Source: Litsea cubeba
Taxonomy: Eukaryota > Streptophyta > Magnoliopsida > Laurales > Lauraceae
Assembly: GCA_012931725.1 (NCBI GenBank)
Contig: CM022946.1
Location: 115,086,902-115,150,901 of the forward strand
Length of the DNA stretch: 64,000 nt
Direction: 5' to 3'
Below are positions 1 to 11,905 of the stretch, one piece after another. The translations under genes and the position numbers were made by a program. The notes beneath the pieces were generated by a model. It was given only the letters and a program-made list of their open reading frames with translations, did no database searches and was not told the origin of the DNA. Each line of letters starts with the position of its first letter. Position 1 is the first letter of the stretch.

Positions 1-1623
1 TCATGTTAGATTTGCTTTTTGCTGACATATAGGTATATCTTGCAATGCATTTCTATATGTTCAATTGATTATGGTTTCGAAAGCTTTCATAGCTAGATCC
101 TACATAATCAATTGATTTTGCAAAATCATTTGTTTGAATGTTATAGTAAGATTTTCTTTAAGAACAATGATTTGAATCAATTTAAATTTTCCATGATCTT
201 ACTAGTTATATCCTTTGGTATGGAAAATATGTGTTCAATTTGTATGAGCCCTTGTAGTTATATTCTTTGGAATACAAATTGAAAAAGTTTTATCTTCATT
301 TCATACTCATTTGTCCATTGTTGGATTTTGTATGATTTGAAGATTGGTTGAATGGAATTGCTTTAAAACATCATTAGTTATATCATCAAAGCATGTTCCA
401 TGTACTCATTTCCTTATGTATTTGATTATGTCATTTCAAATGGAAATGAATGTGTTTTAAGCTATTTGCATCTTTGCTCATTTAGTTACATTCTTTATGC
501 AAATGTTTATTTGTTCCATGTATGGTTGTGCTCTTTAATTATTTTTGTAGTTACCATACTAGAATCCAAAAATCCATCCTTATGCTTTCTAGTCATTTTA
601 TTTTTAAAATTGATGGTTATATTGAATCATGTGTATTTTTCTTATTGGTATCATTCTTTATACATGTTTCAACTTCATAAGTGTGTGCTTGATCATATGA
701 ACCTCTTTGAAATCCATTCCTTGTATCTCATAGTTATAACTCTGATGGATTCTTAGATGTTGAATTCATATGATTTTGACACTTTGAAAATTGCATGCTT
801 TAAAGTTATATCATTTTAATGCAATTTATCATGTTCACCACTATGCTCTTTAGTTATATTATTACTAGTGATGAATATTCATTTATGATGCTTGTTGGAA
901 TTTGTGTTTGTCACATGCTTGCTCTTAATCATGTTTCATATTCAATTGGTAATCAATTGGTATCATTTTCAATTAGTATCTATATCCAATTGGTATCATA
1001 TCTTGAGTTGTGATAGACCTTGTGTACATTGGATTGAACTTGATAGTCATATATCTTTTGTTCCATGTCACATTCCATGAGCATCTAATCTTCATGTTTG
1101 CCACCTCTCATGCTTTATAGGTAAATCACATGACCACCATGTTTATGTTTTCATAATTTTGGTTGGTTAATGGTGAGGTTTTGGCTTCATGATTGAACTT
1201 CATTTCACTCATTTTGTCCATGATAGTTATATTTAATGAATGTATGAAATGATTTCAAAGATTCACATAGCATATGATTTTCATAGCTATATGATTGATG
1301 CTATGATTAGAATCCCCATATCATCATGGATAGCTCTATATTGGATTAAGCCTAATAGTTTATTCATAACTCCATTTAGATTGATTGTGTTAATAGTCAT
1401 ATCCTTAAATCTCAATTGATATTTTTATTTATTTCAATTGATATCCATGATAGTTTATCTCCATGACCTTGCTCTTTATATTGGTAATTTGATCAATTTG
1501 AACTTTATAGTCAAATATTATTCTCAATTGAATCTAATCCTTCACTTGAAGTTAACCCTCAATTGGTTAAACCATCTTCTTCTTGTACCAAATAGTTATA
1601 TTCTTGTTATAAGTTTGACAAAA
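1..1623 (+). mobile_element. Copia (SIRE/Maximus-like) 3' non-coding region, left part
   Basis: AT-rich stretch with no credible coding frame. A degenerate motif of the form TAGTTATATYNT recurs about every 50-100 bases (near 204, 256, 375, 482, 625, 730, 803, 851, 1042, 1226, 1278, 1397, 1604), so this is a decayed repeat-derived region. It continues after the CACTA insertion at 5729 into a region of purine tracts and a Copia LTR. That placement makes it the long non-coding segment that SIRE/Maximus-type Copia elements carry between pol and the 3' LTR. The family name is inference from the LTR; the repeat motif is seen directly. Confidence 0.5.
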
Positions 1624-1650
1624 CACTACACCATTTCAGGGCTTTTACAG

Positions 1651-2090
1651 TGCGCCATGAGCGCCGTAAATGTAAGTTTATGGCTCACGGGGGTCGTGCC
1701 GTAAAAGGTTCAATGTAATTACAGCGTGCATATACAGTCAATAAGTAGGATCAATGCACGCCGAAAATGATGCTGTTAGGACTTTTTGGACTATATTTAT
1801 GGCCTACTAAGCAGGTAGTAAATGCTAAACTTTTACGACGCAAACTGAGTGCCGTTAAAGCATTGGTGTGCTTAAGTTTATGGCACAAGTAGTACGCCAG
1901 TGAATACTTAAAACGAAAAATGTTTTACACAGCTGGCATTTGTGGGCTGTAAATGGGTTGTGTACAATCTGATTAACGGCTCCAAATGCAAGCCGTAATT
2001 GAGTATATGTTTTTACAACTTGCAAATGCAGGCCATTAAGAATTGGCGAGTTTTAATTTACGGCTCGCAAGACGCGCCTTAATTGTGTTT
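1651..2090. repeat. CACTA left subterminal repeats
   Basis: Short motifs such as GCCGTAAATG, ACGGCNTGCA and their inverse complements recur in both orientations just inside the terminal repeat. CACTA subterminal repeats are the known binding sites of the TNPA-type transposition protein. Confidence 0.75.
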
Positions 2091-3089
2091 TTTATAAAAA
2101 AATTAATTGTTTTTTAATTAAAAAAAATTAAATCAAGGTCACTAACCAGTTAGACCCAAATTCAAGAGACTAGTGGTGACGAAGATGAATTCATGTGTAA
2201 TTCACTAAAAAAATAAACCAGTTAAAAGTGCTATTTAGAGTATAGACATCTTGCTCTTTACAGTTGTCTATCTCGATCCTGCAGATTTAAGTTCCACAAT
2301 TACTGTCGAGCACCACTAACATAACTGCAGCATATATCTTGTACCAGGTGAGCAATCATTTTTTGCTTTCTACAATACTAGTTCCTCTACCACAAGCAAC
2401 AGTGCAAAAATAAAGTTTAGATAGTCAAAATTTGCCTCAAAATTGGAACCAAAGTAACCATGAAAATGATGAGTGTAAACGTACACTAAAAATTAGAATC
2501 TGCCAAGATTAAACCAATAAACCCCTATATCAGTTTTGTATCCATCTATTTTTTTTCCTTTTTTTTACACACTCTGATCTTTCCTACTCTTCCTCTCTTA
2601 CACACACACACACAATAACACACCCACTTAATAATGACCTCACCAAGATCAAACCAACTAAACAAAACCAATAAACTCCCATATAAGTTTTGTAGCAGCA
2701 ACTTCAACCACCCAACCGCGAAAAATAGGGCCAAAGCCAACACACACCTACCAACTAAGTTGATCAGCAGCCAAACACCCTACACAAACACCCAAAACAC
2801 ACATAACCTTAACTCTCTCACTAACCTAGGGAAAATAATTATGCAGTAGAAGAATAACCTAGGTAACCCCACTACTAGAAATGAGGCATGGCCCCAAATA
2901 TTGAACTGAATCATCCCAAACAAAATTTTCGATTCAATGCTCAAAAAATACATGGAGTACAATTTTAAAAAGTGCACATGCACCATAGATCAATCAGAAG
3001 TGTCACTATAAATAAACTAAGATGGGTAAAGTTTTTATTTCCAATAATAAATAAATTAGCAGTACAGATTATTCCCTTTCTCTATATAC

Positions 3090-3245
3090 ATTCATAAAGT
3101 CTACAAATACAGATGCATACTGTATTTCCCAAATCAGTGTTTTAACCAGCATGGCATCTAACCCTTTCTTCCTTGCAGCATGTTTCAGTTTCTCCAAAGC
3201 AACAAGTCCAACTTGCAAGACCCTTTCTCTTGATAAGCCAATCCC
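3090..3245 (-). other. Coding-like segment of unknown origin inside the CACTA element
   Basis: Read on the minus strand, this stretch stays open for about 50 codons and contains VLQVGLVALEKLKHAARKKG followed by LDAMLVKTLIWEIQYASVFV. The charged and hydrophobic spacing looks like real protein, unlike the AT-rich surroundings. I do not recognise the family. It may be a second captured exon, on the same strand as the PRA1 fragment, or part of the same captured locus. It has no start codon of its own and is flanked by AT-rich, intron-like sequence. Confidence 0.3.
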
Positions 3246-3724
3246 GAAGATAATTCATATCTCATAGTCAAATTTCTAAAAAAAAATCTAAAGCAAAATT
3301 ACATGATGAAAAATAGTTTTCTATCAACAATTGCCCACTCGTGAATGCACTTATTAGGATGCACACACAATGTACACATGTAAATCTATGGAATTGACTA
3401 CTGCTTAGCAGCCTCACATCAATGGGATTACCTTTTTCCTTTCTATATTTACCACTGCAAAGTAAACAAATATGAGACAAGTTTTAGAACCAAAAACTCG
3501 ATTTGGGTTTGATGCTAAGACAGAGAACACAATCAAGGTTTGATTTTAAAAACTGTCAGTCATAGCTGAGTTCCCAATCGCTAATCAAATCTTTCACATA
3601 TGAGGTCAAAGTTTTCAACTTCTTTTTTTTTTTACAAGGGAATCCCCCATGGTATATGAACCGACAGGACTAATACCCCAGGCGCATGCACAAACCTGCA
3701 ACACACGCGCACTAGGTAAATCTT

Positions 3725-3746
3725 GGGGGGGGGGGGGGGGGGGGGG
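3725..3746. repeat. Homopolymer run of 22 G
   Basis: Twenty-two consecutive G residues in the CACTA interior. The run can form G-quadruplexes and is prone to length variation, and its exact length in an assembly is uncertain. Confidence 0.9.
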
Positions 3747-4739
3747 CTCAAACCCACACACCTTATGACAAATCTGTTAAAAGGGAAAAACTATAGCTAC
3801 AACTTAGTTATGTTGCATGTCGTGAGAGTATAACAAGAAAAGCACGAATTCTTTCCCCAGCCCAAATTGATTTTTATCTTCCTTTCATGCCTTTCTGTAA
3901 GGAAACAGATTACAATTTTGAGACGAAAGTACAAAAACTCTTGCTCATAACACTTGCAAACACCATAACTCAATCAAATAACACCATCCCCAGATCAACA
4001 AACACCAAAAACCTAAAACCCAAAACAAGTCTAAATAAATAAGTAAATGACCAAAACCAATGCAAAAAAAATTGATTATACCTCAACACTCTTGCTCAGC
4101 TGCTGCCCGTAGAAGAACGCGCAATTGGTACTAGATTATCAAACACGAACCCTAGCCTCGAGTAAATGTAAATAGAGAATTTCTCCTCATCTGCACTCTA
4201 TATAACATTCCAATCTATCAAAATCACCATCAAAACTAAAACATAAGAAGCTGGGATAGTTTGAGTTTGAACCCTTGATCTCATAAAAAGGCATGAGTTA
4301 TAGAAAATTGATTTAAGAATATACAGTTCTTCTTAAATCCATAAAAAAATCAAATAAATAACACCAGAATCAACCATTGCCGGTTCGAATTCTAAACATT
4401 GGTTCTTACATTCGAACCTTGAAGATGTTGTTTTACTTCACACAAGGTTGATACTAATAAACAGATAATAAAGCAAATCAAACAGAATTCACCACTTCCT
4501 AACAATGGATCAATAGCTCTTTATAAAATAAATAATTAATTAAAACCAAAACTGCTGATTCCACATCAAATCCACACATTCTAAATCAAAACATATCTAA
4601 ATAGAAAATATGTTGATTCCACCTCAAAATACAATAGAATGAAATCAAAAACCTAAAATTTCATCAAGAATAACTGATCAAGAGGGCATAAAAAACCCAA
4701 AAAAAAAACATGTAAAGAAAAAAAAGTTAAAAAGTAAAC

Positions 4740-5253
4740 CTGATGCTTCCACATCAGGGCGGAGATGATGAGGGATCCGACGGAAGTGAGGAAGACGACG
4801 ACGATAGTAAGGAAGACGAGTGAGGCGAGGATATCTCGGTCGGAGAAGGTGTGGCCGAAGAGGACGAGAGGGGGTTCGGAAGGGCGGAAGAGGTAGAGGA
4901 AGAGCCAGGTGGAGAGGAGGAGGAGGAGGAGGAGGAGGGAGGAGGGGTGGGAGAGGAGGGATAGGGCCAGGACGGAGGCGAGGAGGAGGAGGTAGTTGAT
5001 GCAGAAGTAGGAAGCATTCTTGCGGATGTGGGCGGCGGCGTCGGAGAGGGAGTCAGGGCAGGAAGGGAGGAGCGGTCGAGGAGCTCAAGCCAGGGGTGGC
5101 GGGAGGGAGGCAGACAGAGTCGGAGAGGCTGAAGATGAAGGCTTGGAAGGCGGGGGTGGTGGTGATGGTGATGGTGGCATGAGAAGGGACTGATTGGGAG
5201 GTTTGAGAGGTGGAGACCGGGAGAGGAGGGGCCGCCGAGGGAGCAGATGCCAT
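4740..5253 (-). pseudogene. Captured PRA1-family gene fragment (prenylated Rab acceptor)
   Basis: A start codon lies at 5253-5251 (minus strand), followed by a Ser/Pro/Thr-rich N-terminus. After the start the frame shifts: HPWLELLDRSS is in a second frame and PDSLSDAAAHIRKNASYFCI in a third. From about 5066 to 4740 the third frame is clean and shows the family's hydrophobic core, NYLLLLASVLALSLLSHP, then STWLFLYLFRPSEPPL and a final hydrophobic stretch ending SVGSLIISALM. PRA1 proteins are small four-pass membrane proteins that bind prenylated Rab GTPases in the endomembrane system. Coding similarity stops at CAG followed by GT (4739-4738), which could be a splice donor or the capture edge. 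The fragment lies inside the CACTA element, so it is transduplicated and probably non-functional. Confidence 0.8.
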
Positions 5254-5439
5254 TATATTCCTAGAATCTAAGACCAAGGAGAGCAGATCAAGGGTTTTAA
5301 CTTTTGTAATGGAAGAGGGACAACCGGGAAATTCATTTTCACCTTGCAGAGCGCGGGAGTAGGGGAAAAAAAGGGGAAAGGGAAAACTGAAAAAAAAATG
5401 GGTTTCGGCGGGGTTGAAGAAAAAAAAGGCCGTGAACTT

Positions 5440-5698
5440 AATTTGAATGGCTTGGCCTTTTACAGCGTGCAACATGTGGGCTGTGATACCTTAATATTTT
5501 TACGGCTTGCGAATGTGGGCCGCAAATGCTCAATAATTTACGGCGTCCTAATGCACACCGTAATTGATAAGATCTCACGGCGAGCAAAATGCACGCCTTA
5601 ATAAAGAGAAGAAAAAGCCCTTTTATGGCTTGCATTCCATGCGCGCCGTACTATTATATCATTTACGGCTTGCATTCAACGCACCCGTAAATGAGAAG
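5440..5698. repeat. CACTA right subterminal repeats
   Basis: Alternating TTACGGCNTGCA-like and inverse copies (for example near 5514, 5538, 5576, 5625, 5662) precede the right terminal repeat. The same order is found, inverted, at 21972-22320. Confidence 0.8.
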
Positions 5699-5728
5699 CT
5701 GTAAAAGCCCTGAAATGGTGTAGTGAAA

Positions 5729-6333
5729 GGAGAGAATTGATTGAGGGGGAGTAAATCTTCAAGGAAGTATTAGTTTTGATCAAATTCACCCTTATAATGG
5801 CTCTGATACCCTTATAGCTTATTACAAATGCATGATAACTTGTTATGTATTTCATTTTTTATTTCCTTTGTTAACAGGTGATACTAAAGGTATTTTCCTT
5901 GTTTCATGTGTGTAGGTACCCCTCTTCAATTGATACCTTTGCAATTTAATGGCAAAGGGGGAGAAAGTTTTCAAGTTTAATGGAAAAGGGGAGAAAGTAC
6001 TCAAGCTAACCAAAGGGGGAGAGAATGCACATCTTGCCAAAAGGAAAGTGCATGGTCAAAGGGGGAGAAATGAAATGAAGAAAGCTTGGGAGCTAAAGAA
6101 GATGCTTGGTCTAAAGAAAGGAAGATGAAGAGAAAGCTTGATGATTGATCAAGCTCCAAGCATCAAGGAGAATGAAGAAAAAGAGCTAGAGCCCAAGTAA
6201 AATGAAGAAGCATCCAAAGAGATTTCAAGGATTGTCCAGCCAAGAAGGAGCTAAAGACTATGTGTGAAAATTTAGTATTAAGCAAGGTTTGCGAACATAT
6301 TGAAGGTTTGCCATCAAATTGCAAAGGGGAGAT
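5729..6333 (+). mobile_element. Copia 3' non-coding region, right part, with multiple purine tracts
   Basis: Continues the Copia 3' region after the CACTA insertion. It contains repeated purine tracts of the form AAAGGGGGAGA (near 5745, 5955, 5985, 6012, 6057, 6321). The last one, GCAAAGGGGAGAT at 6321-6333, directly abuts the LTR and is the likely primer for plus-strand synthesis. Repeated purine tracts upstream of the 3' LTR are common in SIRE-like Copia elements. No coding sequence seen. Confidence 0.65.
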
Positions 6334-8161
6334 TGTTATGGATTTTGTGTATTGCAATTTGATGGATGCATTATCGTTTTAGCATCTCATGAATTTTCAC
6401 ACATGCATTGAGTTAAAACTCTTGAAATCTGGATTTATACATGCATTGTTTTAAATATTGTAAATCTTATAGTTTGTGCATGTTTTGGATTTAAATCTTG
6501 GATGCATTTGTTTTTGAAAAGAATTTTTACAAATCAAGCTAGCTTATGTTTTAAATGTTTCAAATTCTTGTTTGGCTTTTTATGTTTCATGATTTTAAAA
6601 GCACTTAGATGATTTAAATCATGTTTCCAAGCTTGGTTTAATCGCCCAAAAATCCCCTCAAGAAAAACTACTTTAAAAAAATGTAAAGTTGCTATTTTTT
6701 GTCTAAGGCTGTCGGTCAACCGGCGTCAAGCTGTAGGTCAACCGATAGTGGAACCGAGGCCAACCAAGACCTCTGTCGGTCCCATTTCCAGAGAGCTATA
6801 AATTTCAGATCTTTCTCTATCGGTCAGCTCATCGGTTCATGTCGGTTCATTGTCGGTTAACCGACAAATGTATAACGGTCACAAAACTTTTGAAAACATT
6901 GACCATTGCTTAGTGACCATTGAGGGTGTTGGTTGACCTGTCGGTCGACCGACACCTAGCCGTTGGCAGCTTTTTTCTATAAAGCAAGCTCATTCCTTTG
7001 GCCAAAGTTGATGATTTTTAAGCCATACTTTAAGAGCTTTGAGGCCAAAGAAAGGGGAAGAGCTAGTGAAGGCTAATGGTCAATTAGGAAAGCTAAAGCT
7101 TGGATTAATGAAGTTAAACCACCAAGTAAGCTTTACCTTTTATTAATCATATGTTTTTATGCTTTGTCTAAATTATTGGTAAGTGATTTTAAGCATATTA
7201 ACTATGATGTGTTGAATCCTCTACTTCCTTTAATCTTTGATTTTAAGTCATAGGATTCTTCACTTAGATTCAAACAAAGTTTTGTTTTAAAACTTTACAA
7301 ATTATGTTTTATGAAAATCTTTGATTTCCTTTTTAGCATGATTCTATTTCTTGTTAGAATCTTCTTTGTTGTTTTCATTCATTTAACCCTTAGTAAAATT
7401 AGTTTTTGAAAACAACATTGCACCACGCATCACTTGATTAGGCTTAAACATTTACATACAACTTGTGATCTTTTGATTTTCATATCATTAACAAGTTTGT
7501 AGTTGTTCAAGTGATTTGCATATAACTTCAATCAAATTTTTTATGTGCATTAAACTTTTGAATTGGTTTAGCATATAATTGATTGAGCTTTAATTTTAAA
7601 CTTGATTGAAGTTTTCACAACCACACACACACACTTCATAAGCATTCATCTTTGAAATTCTTAGTGTGTTTGTGTGAGTTGATTTTCATTTTCATATCCA
7701 CCTATTTAGAGGCAATTTATTTGAGCTTAAATTTTAATCTCTTAGAGTGTTTTGTGAAGACACTTTCTTTGAGAAAAATCATTTGCTTGTAAGGTTATTG
7801 CTTAGCCATATAAAAGCATTGTATATAGGTTGTTGTTTAGCCTAGAAAAACAACATTGTAAGGTTATTGCTTGTCCTTGGAAAGCATATTGTAGAGGTTA
7901 TTACTTAGCCTTTTGAAAAGCATAATAGTGGAAATCCGGTGTGGTGTTGAGTCACAAGCCGGTAGTGGATGTAGGCATTGAGGCCGAACCACTATAAATC
8001 TTTGTGTAGTGGTGATTGTTTTATTTAAGCTTCTGCATATTGTATGTTAATCACATGTGACTAGTTAATTATAAAGAAATTAAAATTGGTCATAATTAGT
8101 CATTAAGTGTAGATCACCATATTCACCCCCTCCTCTAGGGTTTGGATCCATTGGACTTTCA
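6334..8161 (+). mobile_element. Copia (SIRE/Maximus-like) 3' LTR
   Basis: Starts TGTTATGGATTTTGTG right after a purine tract and ends CATTGGACTTTCA. The segment near 7930-8000, with CACAAGCCGGTAGTGGATGT and a CCGAACCACTATAAAT stretch, and the pyrimidine-rich CACCCCCTCCTCTAGGG close to the end, match the usual anatomy of SIRE-type LTRs. Length is 1828 bp. The next five bases, TATAC (8162-8166), would be the target duplication, but the 5' end of the element is outside the window. It interrupts the chromovirus LTR that follows. Confidence 0.75.
6711..6954. repeat. Palindrome cluster in the Copia LTR
   Basis: Several short inverted repeats built on GTCGGTNNACCGAC, including two perfect 16-bp palindromes: TGTCGGTTAACCGACA (6851-6866) and TGTCGGTCGACCGACA (6939-6954). 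The two differ at the centre (TTAA versus TCGA) yet both stay perfect. Confidence 0.9.
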
Positions 8162-9522
8162 TATACCTGTTAATTAAATGGAAAATGGATGACCCGAACC
8201 TAGGGCTACTAAGAGGTGACCAGGTCATATGATTGGTGAACATTAACCAGTGTCTGTGGCTAGGCGGGCCCTTTTATGGCCTAAGCTTGGATGTGGATAA
8301 CCCTACACTGGAGAGGTTAGATTGTATGGGCTTGTGACTCATCATGGGTGTAAATAGATCATATGTCATTGGAAATGGACTTGTATCTTATTTGGACTGT
8401 TGTAGACCAGGCCATGTATTTGGTGGGCCTTGGTATGGATCCAATGATTGGACTTGGACTTGGACTATGATCCAGGGGTTGTATTGGGTACTTGGACCTT
8501 TTAGGAACTTTGTTAGGACCTTGTTCACGCAAGGCAAAGCCTAGACAGACATAGACCTTTATTGTTTCCTGAGTCGGCATAGACATTCACTCAGTTGATC
8601 TAAGCTCAGCCAGTTGGACTGACCATCACTGGTAGGAGCTATTGAGAGTATTGTGTGGCTATCATGATGAGCATTGTTGGAGAGGGACGGTGCGATACCG
8701 GGTCCTGTCTCAGGGTGTGTTGATGGATGATGTTATTTGTGGGGCTAGATAATCCCCAACACTGTGAGATTTTCCCCGCCGCGACTGTGCTCAGTATGGG
8801 AGGGCCGCGGCATAATATCCCGCGGTATCCAGCTTGTGTGAGTGTGCCATTTTGTGTAGGTTTATTATTATGCTTAATCTGATTCTACATTGTTTATCTT
8901 GATCAACTGCCTAGGATCTGTACCATTGCTATTCTCTTAACTTTATTACTGTCTCTACTCATTTTGATGCATGCATCCTATATTACCTGAATACTGTGAG
9001 TTGCCAAATCTTTAGATCTGATCCACTCTTGGTGCTTAGGTCTTGACCCCGAGTTCGAGGGCGATGCGTACGCACTCGTAGAGGCGCCCGTAGTAGGAGA
9101 CTACAAATGGGGACTGGCCGACCAAGTGGTCGAGCCGGAGGATGGAGAGCCAGCACATGGGGCATGAGAGTACATCTGTTTTGTTTAGGTTTTTGAGCGA
9201 TCTTTTGTAGTGAGCTGGGTAATTAGTCAAATATATAATAAACCTTTGTTTTTCTCACTTAATATTTTTAGGCTGGACTTCAACCCGTTACACTTGATAT
9301 ATCATTCATGATACCTTATGCTTCCGCTATCTCCGTTATTGCTTCCGCTTATTTCTTTATGCTTCCACAACTTAATCGTTGTTATAATATTGTTCAAAAA
9401 AAGTTTTAAATTGGACCTCACTGCGGACCTAAGATCTTGGAAGTTCTCGGATTTTTCGGGAAGTAGCGCACCAACTTCGATACCTTGATGGTTTTCTCGG
9501 TATTCGGAATTGAGGCCTTACA
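8162..9522 (+). mobile_element. Ty3/gypsy chromovirus-type 5' LTR, 3' part only
   Basis: This non-coding stretch ends TGAGGCCTTACA at 9522, six bases before a tRNA-Met primer-binding site, so it is the downstream part of a 5' LTR. Its beginning is cut by the Copia element. It shares with the LTRs at 25613 and 50888 a module around TCTGATCCACTCTTGGTGC (9016-9034), placed about 500 bases before the LTR end. No coding frame is credible here. Confidence 0.75.
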
Positions 9523-9527
9523 TTTTA

Positions 9528-9545
9528 TGGTATCAGAGCCAGGCT
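9528..9545 (+). promoter_or_regulatory. Primer-binding site, initiator tRNA-Met type
   Basis: TGGTATCAGAGCCAGGCT lies five bases after the LTR end. Its first 12 bases are the standard plant retrotransposon site complementary to the 3' end of initiator tRNA-Met. Confidence 0.9.
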
Positions 9546-9684
9546 AGGAAATAAAATACACTAGAAACTTTAGGACGTAGTGAGGATTTCAGTGTGGGGA
9601 TACGTGTAAGGATGACGGATCGGGTAGAATCAGTGTAGTCCTAAGTGTTGGATTTGAACTGACACATTTCAATTCTCTTGACAG

Positions 9685-11905
9685 ATGCCTGGAGGAGATA
9701 CGCCACCACCTACGACACCAGCAGTCAGTGGCCAGCCTGACTTCGAGCACCGCTTTCAGAGATTCCTACGGGCCTTCCTTGTTTCAAAGGAGGCCCAGGC
9801 TTTGGCGCACCAGCAGCAGGCCGAGGATTTCGCGCAGTTTCAATCGCAAGTCCTGGATGTCATTGAGAGGGTGGCTCAGCCCAATCTAGCAGTGACACCT
9901 ATTCGGGAGGCAGACCTGAACATCATCTTCGAGAGGTTCCTCAGGAGGGGACCACCAGAGTTCACCGGCGCAGATGATCCGCTAGTGGCCGATGATTGGA
10001 TAATGAGGATGGAGAAGATCTTCAGAGTCTTCGAGTGCACCGGCCAGCAGAAGGTACAGCTAGCTGCCTACATGTTCAGGGGAGTCACGGAGGACTGGTG
10101 GAGGATAGTCCAGTGCCATTTCGAGGTGATCGGAGACAAGATTGCCTGGACAGCCTTCAGAGCAGACCTCCTTCGGAAGTTCATTCCAGCTCATGTTAGA
10201 GACCGCAAGTTGCGGGAGTTCCAGGCACTGGTGCAGGGCAGCATGACTGTCTAACGGTATGAGGTCCGCTTCACCCAGCTTTCTTGCTTCGCAAAGGCTC
10301 TGGTCACACCTGAGTCAGAGAGGATCCGACGATTCGTCGACGGACTGAGGGACAACATCCAGCTCAACATGTCTTGCATTGAGATTCACACTTATGAGGA
10401 GGCTTTGAGGAGAGCTTACTAGGCAGAGGAGCGTCTGCAGCAGATTGAGGCTAGCCGGCAGTAGAGGCGGGTCCGAGTCGATTTGGTTAGGCCGCAACCC
10501 GTGCCCCTATAGCAGCAGCCATTCCAGAGACAGAGGCCAGCTGGGCAGTATTAGCAGCGTCGGCATCAGCAGGAGCAGCAGCGTGGGCCCAGAGTGTGTT
10601 ATGACTACGGAGAGCCAGGGTACATTTCCAGAGTTTGCCCACTCCGAGGAGGACGGCCTCCGATGCTTCAGCTTCCAGCACCTCTTAGAGCACCAGCTCC
10701 ACCTGTTCCACAGATTTCTCCAGCACCTCAACCACCTCAGTAGCAGTACCGTGCCTAGCAGCAGCAGCAGGCACATGGACCCCAGCAGCCCAGGGGATAG
10801 CATTACCAGCGAGGGCATCACCAGAGGCTCCATGGACAGCAGCGACAGCGGCAGAGACCTCAGGCCACAGGTCAGGCATTTGCACTTACACATGAGGAGG
10901 CTGAAGCTGCAGTGAACGTCGTTGAAGGTTCTCTTTCTGTTTGTGACCAGATTGCTAGAGTATTGTTTGATCCTGGTGCGACACATTCCTATGTGTCATC
11001 AGCTTTTGCTTTAGTTCTTGGTGGGGTAGGTGAGGAGATGCCTTGTACGCTAATTGTGTCTACGCCCGTGGGTAAGAGGGTAGTGTGTCAGACTTACCAC
11101 CCCAGATGCCGAGTGCAGATCGGGGAGTACATTATGTTTGCAGATTTGATCGTGTTACCCATGCATGACTTCAACGTTATCTTGGGGATGGATTGGTTAT
11201 CCAGATACCGGGCAGTGATGGATTGCTTCGAGAAGACAGTTAGACTCACCATCGACGGCTCAGATGACACGATCGAGTTTGTGGGCGAGAGGAGACCACC
11301 CAGTACCAGGTTGATTTCATCACTGAAGGCAGAGAGGCTAGTGAGATCAGGTTGCGATGGCTACATCGCATTCATCTCAGAGGATAAGAAATCCAAGGGA
11401 GTCGAGGAGATCCCAGTTGTTTGTGAGTTCCCAGATGTGTTTCCTGACGAGATCCCAGGATTGCCTCCAGTCAGAGAGATCGACTTCACCATCGAGCTTG
11501 TGCCAGGCAACGCACCGATTTCCAGAGCTCCTTACCACATGGCTCCGACAGAGCTGCGAGAGTTGAAAACCTAGTTGCAAGAGTTGATAGACAAGGGCTT
11601 CATCAGACCGAGCATGTCACCATGGGGAGCACCTGTGCTTTTTGTGAAGAAAAATGATGGATCGATGAGGATGTGCATCGACTACAGGCAGCTCAACCAA
11701 GTAACAGTGTAGAACAAGTATCCTCTTCCCCGGATCGACGAGCTCTTCGACCAGCTTCAGGGTGCTCAGTACTTCTCGAAGGTGGATTTGATGTCAGGAT
11801 ATCATCAGCTTCGAGTCAGAGAGCAGGATGTGCAGAAGACAGCGTTCCGTACTCACTATGGGCACTTCGAGTTCCTTGTGATGCCCTTCGGGTTGACGAA
11901 TGCGC
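9685..11905 (+). pseudogene. Ty3/gypsy (Tekay/Del-like) gag-pol, decayed and truncated in RT
   Basis: One frame runs from the ATG at 9685 to 11905 with no frameshift. It shows a gag capsid (IIFERFLRRGPPEFTGADDP, then DDWIMRMEKIFRVFECT), a Gln-rich tail with a degraded zinc knuckle (CYDYGEPGYISRVC, where the second Cys and the His are now Tyr), a protease (LFDPGATHSYVSS near 10960), and the RT N-terminal half (GAPVLFVKKNDGSMRMCIDY, then MPFGLTNA). The frame contains ten stops: TAA at 10252 and TAG at 10420, 10462, 10510, 10552, 10741, 10756, 10798, 11572 and 11710. Most TAGs sit in Gln-rich context where CAG is expected. The element is cut at TGCGC|TGTTGACACC by a Tat LTR, and the RT active site and integrase are missing. 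Confidence 0.9.

Larger units (their letters stand above)
1624..5725. mobile_element. Non-autonomous Pack-CACTA DNA transposon
   Basis: The element begins CACTACACCATTTCAGGGCT at 1624 and ends with the exact inverse complement of its first 27 bases at 5699-5725. It is flanked by AAA on both sides (1621-1623 and 5726-5728), the 3-bp target duplication typical of CACTA (En/Spm) elements. Both ends carry subterminal repeats. No transposase was recognised inside. The right part holds a PRA1 gene fragment on the minus strand, so it is a gene-capturing, non-autonomous copy. It is inserted in the non-coding 3' region of a Copia element. A second copy of its right end lies at 21946. Confidence 0.93.

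Noticed and set aside
3620..3850. Possible tRNA-derived SINE (inverse strand has GGGTTTGAGCC like a B box before the G run)
   Set aside because: No convincing A box, tail or target duplication could be seen.
4754..5017. Ser/Pro-rich 87-codon frame on the minus strand
   Set aside because: It is an alternative frame of the captured PRA1 segment; the neighbouring frame carries the recognisable membrane protein.
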